From assembly GCA_033765235.1 (NCBI GenBank), contig JANRIG010000032.1, positions 1 to 64,000 on the forward strand: a stretch of DNA of 64,000 nucleotides, read 5' to 3'. The notes below the pieces were generated by a model that searched no databases, was not told the DNA's origin, and was given only the letters and a program-made list of their open reading frames with translations. Made by a program: the position numbers and the translations under genes. This DNA comes from JANRIG01 sp033765235. Lineage in GTDB: Bacteria; Bacteroidota; Bacteroidia; Cytophagales; UBA9547. Positions 35,001-46,200 of this stretch are shown piece by piece. How positions within the stretch are numbered: the stretch's first letter is position 1; each line of letters opens with the position of its first letter.

Positions 35001-36236
35001 TGTATATTTGTACATGTATTCGGCTATTTTGAGTTTTATTTGTGCATATTTCACAGATTTTTTTTGAAATTGAGCATCGGTCATTATTTCTAATGTATCT
35101 AATATATTTTTGTATTCTTTGAGCCTTCCGTCATACTCTGCAGCTGTGGCTTTGAGACCTAAAAATTCATAATAATATGGGTTGCTGCGCGGCAAAAATT
35201 TGTATATATTTTGCACATCTACACATCGTGAATAGGCTTCAGCATAGCGTCCGGTTTCTATCAATTCATTTATTCGCAATTGGTACACCCCCGGACGAAA
35301 TATTTGTGCTTTGAGTGGTTTCATAAATGCCAGCATGTCTGACCTGCGAAATAGTTTGTGATAGTCGGCCACAGCACCGGCTTTTATAGATGATATGGCT
35401 GCCATTTTGAGCGACTCATAGCGGCGGTGTTCATTTACATTATATTCTAATAATAAATTATATGCACCAAGATATTCTTTGTAGGCTTTGTTGTACCATC
35501 TTTTGGCATAATATAGGTTGGCTTTGAGGGAGGCTATGGTATATTTATGCTCCACTGTATTCAATTTCCAATCTATATTCACTTTTTCAAGCATGCGAAT
35601 GGCAGAATCTACCTCTGCATAGTTGCCGTAGCTAAGCATAATATCTGCATGTGAGGTCTCAAATTTAAACTCCCACTCGTTGCGCAGTTGCAACTCTTTG
35701 GTAGAATCAAATGCAAAAAAAAGAGCGTGACCGTCTTTTAGGTATCCCATGGCTTCCGTATAGTTGCCAAATGCTTGATTGCATTCAGACTCCAGCCACA
35801 AATACTTGGCCTGATGCTCTATGTGTATAATAGATGAAGTTGGGGTAATTTGTTTAAGTATTTTATTGCACAATATATAATCGTGGCGTATGAGTGCGCA
35901 CTCTGCCAGATAAAGTCCTGCTATAAGTTTGTTTTCACTTTGTGCAGGTATTTTATCCCAATATTCTAATCCTGTATTAAAGTATTTTTCCGAAGTTTTG
36001 AATTGATACCACAGGTAGCCGGCTTTGCTCATGTATGATGCAGCTATCACAAACATGGCAGTATCTGTTTTTTTATATTTTTTATAACTTTTGGCACCAT
36101 AAAGCAGAGCTTCTTCATAGTCGCCAAGTTCTATAAGTTGTTTTACAAAGTTAAATTTAGCCTCTTGAACCTGCGCTTGGCTGCGAAGCACCACAGAAAT
36201 ATTAATACATAATAATATAAATACAAAATATCTCAT
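32067..36236 (-). CDS. Secreted TPR-CHAT domain protease-like protein
   Basis: About 1,389 residues. A Sec signal peptide (RYFVFILLCINISVVLRSQA) is followed by roughly 900 residues of TPR-like helical repeats (for example LIELGDYEEALLYGAKSY; IYFIKGIMYYNQKMYNPADD). A C-terminal CHAT domain has the caspase-like dyad His in VLHISTHGFF (about residue 1217) and Cys in VVLSACETGRG (about residue 1288), plus GEGVFGLQRAFLVAGAKSIV and a terminal KDPVYWGAFIMIEG. CHAT belongs to clan CD, with caspases, separase and gingipains. The start at 36236, rather than the ATG at 36344, is chosen for the signal peptide. It then begins 4 nt after the PorP/SprF stop, in line with one operon with the giant adhesin. 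Both catalytic residues are present; the substrate is unknown. Confidence 0.87.
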   Translation of the reverse strand: MRYFVFILLCINISVVLRSQAQVQEAKFNFVKQLIELGDYEEALLYGAKSYKKYKKTDTAMFVIAASYMSKAGYLWYQFKTSEKYFNTGLEYWDKIPAQSENKLIAGLYLAECALIRHDYILCNKILKQITPTSSIIHIEHQAKYLWLESECNQAFGNYTEAMGYLKDGHALFFAFDSTKELQLRNEWEFKFETSHADIMLSYGNYAEVDSAIRMLEKVNIDWKLNTVEHKYTIASLKANLYYAKRWYNKAYKEYLGAYNLLLEYNVNEHRRYESLKMAAISSIKAGAVADYHKLFRRSDMLAFMKPLKAQIFRPGVYQLRINELIETGRYAEAYSRCVDVQNIYKFLPRSNPYYYEFLGLKATAAEYDGRLKEYKNILDTLEIMTDAQFQKKSVKYAQIKLKIAEYMYKYTGELTKSLDIYKKWYVALYKTKMYQYSPHCIPHVQGMSKVYDMIGLNDSSYKTILPGKKMALVYGKNAPELSYFLSQEGFYAFETALYDTSIARLNQAFALKMSTKDEENIYYINALATQATLFRWLGEFAKTKERASSAYKISLRKEEQRFYDQCNMLESLAASLLINGNFIRADRNINTSEKIKNEKAGKDNFLLISTHLQKADIKILKGEVKEADIILEKLKTQLPKYYEEGSKPQAQMLYLLSRYYFAISDFKNAKESLLQSIYITSNIYGPNHVRLAPMYADYSKYIFTENINKYKEADHNYELAKTIVEKSLGTNTPAFADLLTKQADMFVQVGLYTNAGYNLSVAEKFWTAKLGKDNVNNAEIYFIKGIMYYNQKMYNPADDAYKTSANMYGAIFNKNYPMCLSANVGIAKIAYQKKNYNEASDIMEPVLAARLKFIDNNFSIMSFGQKVGFWAKSREEFEFYNSIAYKLTVEKKAEGKTAQMYNFALRTKGLLLNSDAKIRRQVYQSGDSSLIAAFQDWLFQKEYFALVSNMSSGELADEKIDINKLQKSIEDLEKKINAKTAIDLSGADKAITWNDVKKAVGYKSMAVEMLRFRYFNHQMTDTVVYMALLANAKSKDAPDYVIFDETKKMEKQYLNFYRNSTISHEQDVYSYHAYFKPLKEKIPHNYTIYFSGDGVYSQLNLEMFYNTETQKYALEDNTFVYVTNTKDLIANENIKKPTNETQQSQQSGYYLFGNPKFYHTELKKQTIPQLQGAELEVKQINNILFRNSKPAVSMIGDVVTEDTLKSLVSPMVLHISTHGFFMESSKKSGGNALTHDPMLNSGLLLYGSGNILDNHEMTFINQTPGVLTASEVMDLNFTNTNLVVLSACETGRGQVEAGEGVFGLQRAFLVAGAKSIVLSLFKVDDEATQLLMVKFYEKFLKNNGDYRTAFREAKNEIRLIEKFKDPVYWGAFIMIEGQQTKSKDGKGI

Positions 36237-36240
36237 ACAG

Positions 36241-37221
36241 CTATTCTTCGATGGTAGATTTATTTTTGCGGGCAAATAGGTCATCAAGTTGCAACATGAG
36301 GGTAATCTCATGTATATCAAGCGATTGATTAATATTTTTAGCACTAGTCATGAACTCATAAGCATACATAAACCGTATGCGGCTGCTCATATAGCTGCCT
36401 GCCATTATCGAGGCACTGCCTGTGGTGGCATAGGATGCACCTGCCCAAAAGTAGTCTGTAATTTCGGCAATCAATGATGCATCTGCTCTGAATGGCACAG
36501 CCTTGCCCGCCAGCTGAAAAGGTCCAATATCGTTACGAGCTTTAGAAGCCGAATAGTAATAATAAATTTTTCCATTGGGATATAGACTAAAACCATCACT
36601 AATCTTGAGTCTGTAGCCTGCCATGAGTATAATACTACGGTTTTTTGCAAAAAAACTTTGCTCTCTGTCTGAGGCAAACTGACTGTTGTTGAAAGGTGCT
36701 ATGTCGGGCAAGCCTAAACTTAAGTAATATTTGCGGGTATAGAGTTGTGCTCCCGTGCCAAACTTAGGATATTGTATAGATACAGGCACAGCAAGGACAT
36801 CGCCTGCATCAAAAGTTTTGCCGGGTGTCCACTCATAGTTTACCATGCCTGCGCGCAAACCCAAGTTTAGTTTCAATTTATTATTCAACCTTATTATGTA
36901 GGTGTAGTTGCCTCCCACATCAAAGTATTTGTTGGAGCCAAACTGGTCGTAGGTATATGCAAGTCCTGCAGACATAGAGTTTTTTCTAAACCTGTGGTCT
37001 GCCCATCCGTATGAGGTGACAGGTGCACCTGATACACCTGCCCACTGTATGCGTGCTACCATATTGGCACTAAAATCTGTCTCGTACATACCACCGGCAG
37101 CTGGGTTGTACACATATTGGTTGTACATGTAGCTTCCCATTTGCAGTTTAGACAAGTCTATGTCTTGTGCACGCAATATATAGGTAGTAAAAAGTAACAA
37201 AAAGTATAATATTTTTTTCAT
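36241..37221 (-). CDS. PorP/SprF family type IX secretion membrane protein
   Basis: A 326-residue outer-membrane beta-barrel protein with a signal peptide (KKILYFLLLFTTYILRAQ) and the family's N-terminal YMYNQYVYNPAAGGMYE followed by alternating amphipathic strands (SAGLAYTYDQFGSNKYFDVG; KLKLNLGLRAGMVNYEW). In Flavobacterium SprF is needed for SprB export, and such genes often lie immediately 3' of a type B giant adhesin. Here it begins 10 nt after the 7,153-residue adhesin and ends 4 nt before the TPR-CHAT gene. It probably secretes or anchors the adhesin (inference from synteny). Confidence 0.92.
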   Translation of the reverse strand: MKKILYFLLLFTTYILRAQDIDLSKLQMGSYMYNQYVYNPAAGGMYETDFSANMVARIQWAGVSGAPVTSYGWADHRFRKNSMSAGLAYTYDQFGSNKYFDVGGNYTYIIRLNNKLKLNLGLRAGMVNYEWTPGKTFDAGDVLAVPVSIQYPKFGTGAQLYTRKYYLSLGLPDIAPFNNSQFASDREQSFFAKNRSIILMAGYRLKISDGFSLYPNGKIYYYYSASKARNDIGPFQLAGKAVPFRADASLIAEITDYFWAGASYATTGSASIMAGSYMSSRIRFMYAYEFMTSAKNINQSLDIHEITLMLQLDDLFARKNKSTIEE

Positions 37222-37231
37222 ATTTGTTTAA

Positions 37232-40200
37232 TTATTTGGTTTTTATCTCAATATATCCGTTCAGTTTGCTTTCACCGTTCACGTAGAAGTAATAATATGT
37301 ACCATCAGGCAGCATTTTGCCATTAAGGTCTTTTCCATCCCACAGGTACACGTCGCCTGCATCGTTTGACCTGCCATAGTTGTCATCTGATTTAAAGAGT
37401 GGATTACCCAATCTGTCCACAATCACTAAGTTTGATATCTTTTTAGGATTAGGGTCTATACCTCGCACCACAAAGAGGTCGTTTTTGGCATCGCCGTTTG
37501 GTGTAATGAGGTTAGGTGCCTCCAGTGCGTCCGGTTTGCGTATCACTACCAGGTAGTCTTCTGTCTCACCCACTGTACCCTCTTGCGGGCATGATTGCTC
37601 TTTGGTGAATCCCCCTGATGTGCGCATACTTACCCTTATTCTTCGTGGTCCTTCATAGTCATTATTATTTCTTATTACCACATTTTTCACTTCAAATACT
37701 GTGTCAGGGCTATATGATGCAGATACAAAATCGTCGGGGTCTTCAAAACTGCCATCATTGCCATAGTCTATCCATATGGCAAAAAATGAGGCATCAGTGA
37801 TTTTGTTTCTGGCACCTGCTAGCATCCTGTAGCTGGTACCCATGATGAGGGTGTCTATTTTGCCATATGTAGTGAAGTCACCGTATCCGGCTTTGCTGCA
37901 AGTACTTTTATTGGAAATATTTTTGCCCAAATTAAAGGAAATGATGTAAGCATTTTTGCAATCTGTTATTACAGGTTCACATTCAAGTTTTACCAATTCT
38001 TTGACCAATGTTGCAGCCAACTTGCGCTCTTGATATTCAACCAATTTAGTTTGGTATTCAGGGTCTGCCGGATTAAGGTAATTAGGACTTGAAGGATCGT
38101 TTATACTGTTTTCATTTATTACATTTACATATAAAGAATCTGACTTGAGCAAATTGCCGTCTAAGTCAAATATTTTTCCTATCACGTATCCGCTTTGGCT
38201 CTTATCATTGAATATGAGGGTGATTTCATTATCAGTGGGCACAGGACTCACTAATGGATTTACGCTGGCACCTGTGAAAGTCCATGAGTAAGTAAATTCA
38301 GCTTTTTTAGGGAATGTATATTTTTCACTGTTTCCTCCCTCTACTATCACCACTTCTGTATTTCCGGTCAGTCCCAAAAGGGTAAGCGATACTATTCCTG
38401 TACTGGTGCTCAGTATATTGATATTTACTACAGTGGCAGCAAGGTAGTTAAGGTCTCCGGGTTGGCTTAGTGTGGCAGTAGTTTGTCCGTCTGACAATCC
38501 AAAAAAGGTAATGCCCTGCGCTCGTACTATACTGCTGTCTGCCACAGATATCACTATAGGCAATCCACTCGAAGCTGATGCAGTGAGGGTGACACTTTCA
38601 CCGGTTTTCACTTTGGCATTCACACTTGATACGGTTATGGTTTGAGAAGCAGGTGTAATGCTTAATGATGAACTTATATATACAAACGTATAATTATTAT
38701 CACTTCCGCCACCCAATGTGATAGGGTATGTGCCTACGTTTGATGCTGATGTAGCAGTAGTAATAGCAGTGGGTATCACATCTAAGTCATTGATATTGTC
38801 GCGGTTCACAAAGCCACCTATACTATATTTGAACTGTGGATTTTCTTCTTTGTATTTGCGTGTAGCTGCAGCACCCACCACCGTGACCTCTACTTTACTG
38901 ATAGAGAGTATGCCGCCTATAGTAGTAAGGTCGTAATTGGAAATAGCTGTACCTACTATCTCGGGTACTACTGTATAGTCGCCTGCGTTGGAAAATATAT
39001 TGGCAGGGTTAACATACGACGCTACAAATGAATCATTGTTTTTGATACCTGTAATGGTAGATGATACAGAAGGGTCATTTCCGCCGTAAGGTCTGGTAAA
39101 TGTAGGTGCAGTGATACTTATAGCTGCTTTGTTGATAGTCAAAGTACCTGTGGAAGTACTGATGATATATTTCCCTAAATCTACCCCTGAAAGTATTGGT
39201 ATTATGGTATAAGTACCTACTGCGCTGCCTTTGGTAGCTGTGGTAGAATAGCTTACTTGTACATCATCGCCCGATACCAAGCCTGTGATATTGCCTGTGA
39301 GTGTAGGATTATCATCGCCATAAGTTTTAGATACATTGTTTGCAGATATGGAAAGCTGTCCGGGAGCTTGACCTACAGATAGGTTGCCATTTATTAATAT
39401 GACATTATAATTAACCAATGCAGTGCCTGATACTGTAGGTATTATAGCATAACTTCCTGCAGGGCTTGCCTGTGTAGCCTCTGTACCATACACTACATTG
39501 AAATTGGCTGCGTCGTAACTTTGAAGCCCAAAAACCTGACCTGTAAAAGCAGGGTTTGCATCGCCCGCAGTTTTAAAGAAGTTGGTAGCTGATACTGTAA
39601 GTCCTGCCGGGTTCACTGTCAATACTCCTCCCACAGTGACTAAGAAATATTTGTTTAAGTCTAATCCAAGCACTTGAGGAGTGATAGGATAGATACCTGC
39701 AGGGCTATTTATCTGTACTGCATGTATATTGCTCACATTCACACCTGTAGCAGTACCTGTAAGTCCTACCACGGTATATCCTGTTGCTACTGATGCAGGC
39801 ACCGGTTCGCCATAGGTTTTACTAAAATTAAGTGAAGTAACGGTGACACCAACCAACCTTTTCACAGTACCTGTAAACATTACAAAAGAATAATTGGTAA
39901 GTGCCGTACCTCTTGCTTCGGGGGTAATGACGTATGGTGTATTGTAATTTGCTTTTGTAGTATCTGTGCCGTCTTCATAATCATAGGTGATGATTACATT
40001 ATCGCCGGGCACTATGCCTGATACTCCATTGATAGTAAGCGCTGAGGTAACAACCCCGGTAAGTGTGGGAGCAGGAGAGCCATCAAGCCATACTTTACTG
40101 TCTGCCACAATTCTGAGTTTGAGAGGATCTATGGTTATTTGTGCACCGCTTAAGGTAATGAGACTGTAACGGTAGCTGTTACTTATACTTATAGATGATA

Positions 40201-43200
40201 CATTTACAAATAAGTTATTTGCACCAACCCCTGAGTTGGTAAGTGCATTGGTGCTGTATGAAGTATTTATTGTTTCTACCACACCGTTAATTGTAATGGT
40301 ATTGGCACCGGACAAAGTTAGACTTTGTGAGATACCATCTATGCTTAATGCACCTGAAAGTGAGGGAATAGCAAGACCATATTGCTTGGTAAATCCTCTT
40401 CCTGATACCGCTATTCCAGTGATGGAGCGTATTTGCAAAATACCTGCAAATGTAGTAAGGGTGTAATTATTAAGTGCAGCACCTGATACAAATATTTCAA
40501 TAGGATAGCTACCCACCACCGCTGATGTAGCTGTAGTAATGCCGAACCTTGTGATAGAAAGATGGTCACTAAATACAAATCCTGTGGCTGTGACCCTGAG
40601 CTGAGCAGGTATATTTTGTAATTGATAAATAGCTGTATCTATTACCCCTATGGTGAGATTAGCCTTTTGCACATCAATTTCATAGCTTTTAATAGAGGTA
40701 CATGAACCATTATTTCCAACAATGGTAAATAAACTTACCATTCCTAATACGGTATTAGATGTACCACTTATTAGTCCGGAGCCGCTATTTAAACTTAATC
40801 CACTCGGCAACTGCCCATTTAATAAAGAATAAGTTACCCCAGATACTGTGCCAGTTTGTTGGCTATAGGCTACTCCATAGGTAGTCACAGTAGTTATGTC
40901 TAACAACTCAGGCACACCCAATAATGTAATAGTGATTGTAGAAGTATTTTGACAAGAATTATTATCTGTTCCCGTTATTGTAAATGAAGAGGTAATTGTA
41001 GGAACAAATCCAATAGTATTAGCAACTCCACCTGTGTAAGCATATGAAGTAGCACCTACACCGGTCAAAGTCACATACGTATTTGGACATACAGCAGTGC
41101 TTGTAGCTGAGATAGACACATTTGGCAATGAATTAACGGTGATATTTACCAATGATGTATTGCTACATCCATTTGCATCCGTACCTGTCACTTGCACTGC
41201 ACCTGATGAACTTGGCAAAAACGATGCTCCGTTGGTAGCTCCATTATTCCAAGTATAGCTAACAGCTCCTGCACCTGCAAATGTAATTGATTGACCTTGG
41301 CAAACTACGTTTGGAGTAGCTGAGCCTGTTACAGTAGGAACACCACTCACTGTCAATACAACAACATCAAAATCTTCACATCCAGTGCCTACCAAACCTG
41401 TAATTGTTTGTAGGAAAATACCAACCACAGTAGGTTGAAAACCTATCCCATCAGTAATACCACCTGTCCAAGAATATGTTATCGCACCAGAGCCAACAAA
41501 AGTGGTTGATTGTCCTATACAAATTGGATTGGCAAGAATAGTACCAGTGACGGTAGGTAATGAAATAACAGTTACAGTAGTAATAAATGTATTTTGACAT
41601 CCTAAAGTACTAAGTCCTGTTACGGTGTAATCTGTAGTGATATTTGGATTCACATTGATTACACTTGTTGTAGAACCATTGCTCCAAGAATATGTGGCAG
41701 CACCATCAACAGTCAATGTACTTGTTTGACCTAAACAAATTAGGCTATTTCCTGACACGCTTATAGTAGGTAATGAATTCACTGTAATATTTACCAATGA
41801 AGTATTGCTACATCCATTGGCATCAGTACCTGTTACTTGCACCGCACCTGAAGCAATTGCTGTAAATGATGCTCCATTGGTAGCGCCATTATTCCAAATG
41901 TAAGATACAGCACCCGAACCACTAAAAGTCATACTTTGACCTTGACAAACTACATTTGGTGTGGCTGTACCTCCTACAGTTGGAAGTGAATTTACTGTAA
42001 CTACAACAATAGCAGATGCTTGGCAACTGCTACCTACTAAACCTGTTACTGTATGTAGATAAATGCCGGCACTGGTATAAGAATAAGCTGCACCATTGGT
42101 GATGCCATTTGTCCAAGTATATGTAGTGGCTCCAACACCTGAAAAAGTCACATTTTGATTGATACAAACAGGATTTTGAGAAACCAACCCTGTTACGGTA
42201 GGTAATGCAGACACAGTAAGTACAAAAGCATACGTATTTTGACAACCTTGTGCTGTAGAACCTGTAACAGTATAAGAACTTGTACTACTTGGGGTAAATG
42301 ATATTTGGTCTAATGCTCCACCTGACCATGTATAGGTATTGGCACCTGTACCTGAGAATACCACAGCATTGCCAAGGCATATTGGGTTGCTTGAAGTATT
42401 TGCTGAAACTGCTGGTATTGAATATGCGGTTACATTGACCACATTTGACATTTGCGATGCACATACGCCTGAAAGCGAAGCCAATACATTAAAGAATTGA
42501 TTACTTGTTACGCTAATTCCTGCAAAGGTTAATCCACTGCCTGTACCCGTTATTGGAGTACTGATTTCTATGTTAGATGGATGATTTCTTAAAGTATAAA
42601 TTACACCTGCTTCAGAACCACCTAATACAATATCGGTATTCCCAGTACCGCAGAAAGATAAAATAGAAGCCGTTACGGATTGATTAAGCACATTGCATGA
42701 CGAATATCCTGCAATTGCGAAAGTGTAAACTGACTCATCACTGTCTGTATTTAAAATATAAACAGTGGCATTTTTTACACCTATTGAAGTTGGAGTTAGG
42801 CTAATTTGGAAAGTTCTACCACTTGTACTTCCAACTGTGCTAGTAGGTAGAGATGAAACTGTGAAATCAGAACTTCCAGATAGGCTAACTAATGGTGTGC
42901 CCGTTAAGAATAGAGGCAATGACCCAAAATTTTGAATGGTGAATGTACGAGTTGTTAAACCAGTAACGGTACCAAAATCTGTACCATCTAAAGTAGAAGG
43001 TGATGTATCTCCACTATTTATGGTGATAGAATTTCCAAGAACTTCTATTTCTTCATTTTCAAATAAGAATGCTCCATTTAGCGATACTTCAGAATTGGTC
43101 CAGTTTGAAGTGGTGCCTGTTAATGCAAAACCTGTCATTGAGCCTGTAGCAACACTTGGGCCTTGATTAGCCAAACTGTTTAAGCCTATATTATTGCCAT

Positions 43201-46200
43201 TAGCTATGCCTTGATTCATCTTATATAAAGCCACTAACCCATTTTCATTTCCAACTAAGTTTCTATTTTTATTAACTAAAATTTCATTGGCAGTTAATGC
43301 TCTGTTCCAGACAGATACTTCGTCTATTTTTCCACTAAAGTTTCTGCTTGTACCTTGAAAAGCACCTATGTATGAATTGAAACTTGTTTCAACATTGGCT
43401 GAGCCTGCGCCAAACATTGTAATGTCAAATACACCATTAATGTATAAATGAGTACCAGTGGCGTTTTGTACCAATGCCAAATGTGTCCAAGTATTTAGTG
43501 GAAGGGTGGTAGTGGTTACACCTAATCCCCCTGGTCTAAATGCAATTACTCTGCCGGTGCCATTGTCAAGTTGCAAGCCTACGCCTCCATTACCAGCTTG
43601 CTCATCCCCAAATATCCACTTATCACCACTAAAGTTTTCGGGATATACCCAAGCTTGTACTGTGTATTGACCGGGAGTTCCTGTAGAAATGTAATTTAGA
43701 TTACCTAGTGTAATTGCATCATTTCCGTCAAAGTGCAATGCATTTTGGCACGCAGCATTAAAAATAATTCCTGTGGATGTTACGTTACCTGCCACGTTGC
43801 TTACTATTGCTTGAAGTGTACCAGAAGTATTGGTATTGCTACCTGATAGGGTAAGGGTGGCACCATTTTGACCTGCCAATACTACTCCATCTTTATACCA
43901 TGCATAACTCAATCCTGTACCAGAAGCTGTGATATTGACAAATAAAATACTTCCCGGACAACCGTTCACAGCCGTTGGAGTTGATACGATTACAGGGGGC
44001 AAAAATGAGTATGTGCCCGTTGTAGTCGTAGTACCATTGGCAGCTACCCAGTTTTCTGTGCTGCCATTCAGTGCAAAATTTGACAAGGTAGCATTTCTGC
44101 CATTACCCGATCTATCTAATAAGGTTGTTAGTCCAGCATTGTTTCCTCCTGGCACGCCTTGGTTGTAATCATAGTAAGCTACTAATCCAGCTACTGTAGT
44201 ATTTAATATTTTGTATCTATTGGCTTGGATTTCTTGTTGAGAAAGAGCTACATGCCATATTCTCACATCGTCCATTGTGCCAGGCATAGGGTTGCCACCA
44301 CCTCTTTCATTACCAATATGATATCCACCAGGACCAGTCTCATCCATATTTCCACCCACAGCCGCATGATTTACATTGGCTTCTAAATTTCCATCTACGT
44401 ATATTTTAGCATTTTGAGTAGTTCTTGTTAATACCATTGCCACATGATGCCATTGACCATCATTAACTAATGTAGAACTTGTAAGTCCTTGACCTGTACC
44501 TAAAAAGCCAGCTGCATTGAAGATTTCTCCCCCAATTCTGTCATTTACTATACTAAATTGATAGAATGAACCTGAATTTTGCCTGGTTATAATACCCATA
44601 AAGCCAACACTATTGCCTGTGTATTTTATCCATGCTTCCAAAGTAAGGTCTGTACTTGTGCCTACTAACAATCCTGCGTCATATGGCATAAATACTACCT
44701 GATCTCCACCATTTATAGCTAGGGCGTTGTTACATTCTAAAGTAACACTTATCCCAGAAGATGTAACTGCATTACAAGCAGCTGTAGCCACTGCAAAATA
44801 TACTCCTACTGCACTGGATGCCATATTGGTAATGGTATAACTTTGAGAAGTAGCACCAGCAATAGCCAACCCATCTTTATACCACTGATAGCTAGAAATG
44901 CCTCCGCCACCACTACCTGAAGCAGTAAGTGTATAATTGAGACCGGGACATGCCATGATTGGGCTTGAAGTAACTGTAATAGTTGGGTTTGCAATGATAT
45001 TTACAGCAATGCCACTTGATGTAACTAGTCCACAACCATTGCTAACCCTTGCAGAGTAAATTGAATTTTGAGCAATGTTTGAATTGATGGTAAGTACACT
45101 TGCATTGGCTCCTGCTATAGAATTGCCAAGATTGTACCATTGAATGGTGTTGCCATACATTTCTGAAATAGAAATACTAAGATTAGGTACGCCTAAACAA
45201 GTAGAAATAGATGAAGATACACCAGTAATAGTAGGCGGATTGGTAGTGATTAAATTAAATCCTGAAGACGTAATATTGCCAATAGGATTCGATACTACTA
45301 TGTAATAATTGCCATTGTCTGCAGATGATGCGCTTGCTATTGCAAATCCGCTCAAGGTAGCATTTGGCAATTGTACCCCATCTTTATACCATTGAAATGA
45401 TAAATTGCTTCCAATTGCAGTAATGTTCAAAGTGGCAGGGCTGCCAAAACACAAAGAACTTGGTAAGCTTGTACCTGTGATGCTTGGAGAAGCTAAGGCA
45501 AATGTTCCTGACAATGTTACTGTAGAATGAATCCAATTTGAAGTAGTAGTAGTCAGTCCAAAATTATACAAAATCAAATCTGTAGATGGAGGAGTGAAGC
45601 GATCAAATAGTGTAGTTTGGGTACTATTATTGATGCCATTATATCCTTGTTCAAAATCATAATATACCATCACAGAGGTAAGTGTACTTGGTAGTGTTTT
45701 ATTATAGTTTTGAAGAATATCAGTAGCAGATTGTGCATAATCAAATACTCTTACTTCATCCATGATAATGTTGGATGCAAAGCTTGTGCTGTAATTGTAT
45801 GTACCCAACTGGATTGCACCAGAGCCGGGCAAATTTAGATCGGCATTGTAATTATTGATATTATCAGTCAATATCCCGTTTACATATACTTTCAAGGTTC
45901 TATTTGCACCTGTATATGCAAAACTTAGGTGTGTCCATGTGTTGACGGGAAATGGGGTAGACAAATCTCTATTGTTGCCACTAAAACGGTGTACTTTTAA
46001 GGTATTTGTAGTTGCATTTATACCAAAAAGAATCATTTGTTCGGCAGCTGCTGCTGTTCCCCACCAAGCAAACCAACGGTCGCCAGACTGACCACCTTTA
46101 TAGTTTACCCAAGTTTGGAATGTCCAGTCTTGATTGCCAGTAGGCATTCTGTTGGCAAAATAAGTTTCTGAAACATAGTCATTTATCCCATCAAAATCAA

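Noticed and set aside
36237..36344. N-terminal extension of the TPR-CHAT protein into the PorP/SprF gene
   Set aside because: The next in-frame ATG (36236) begins a clean signal peptide 4 nt after the PorP/SprF stop.
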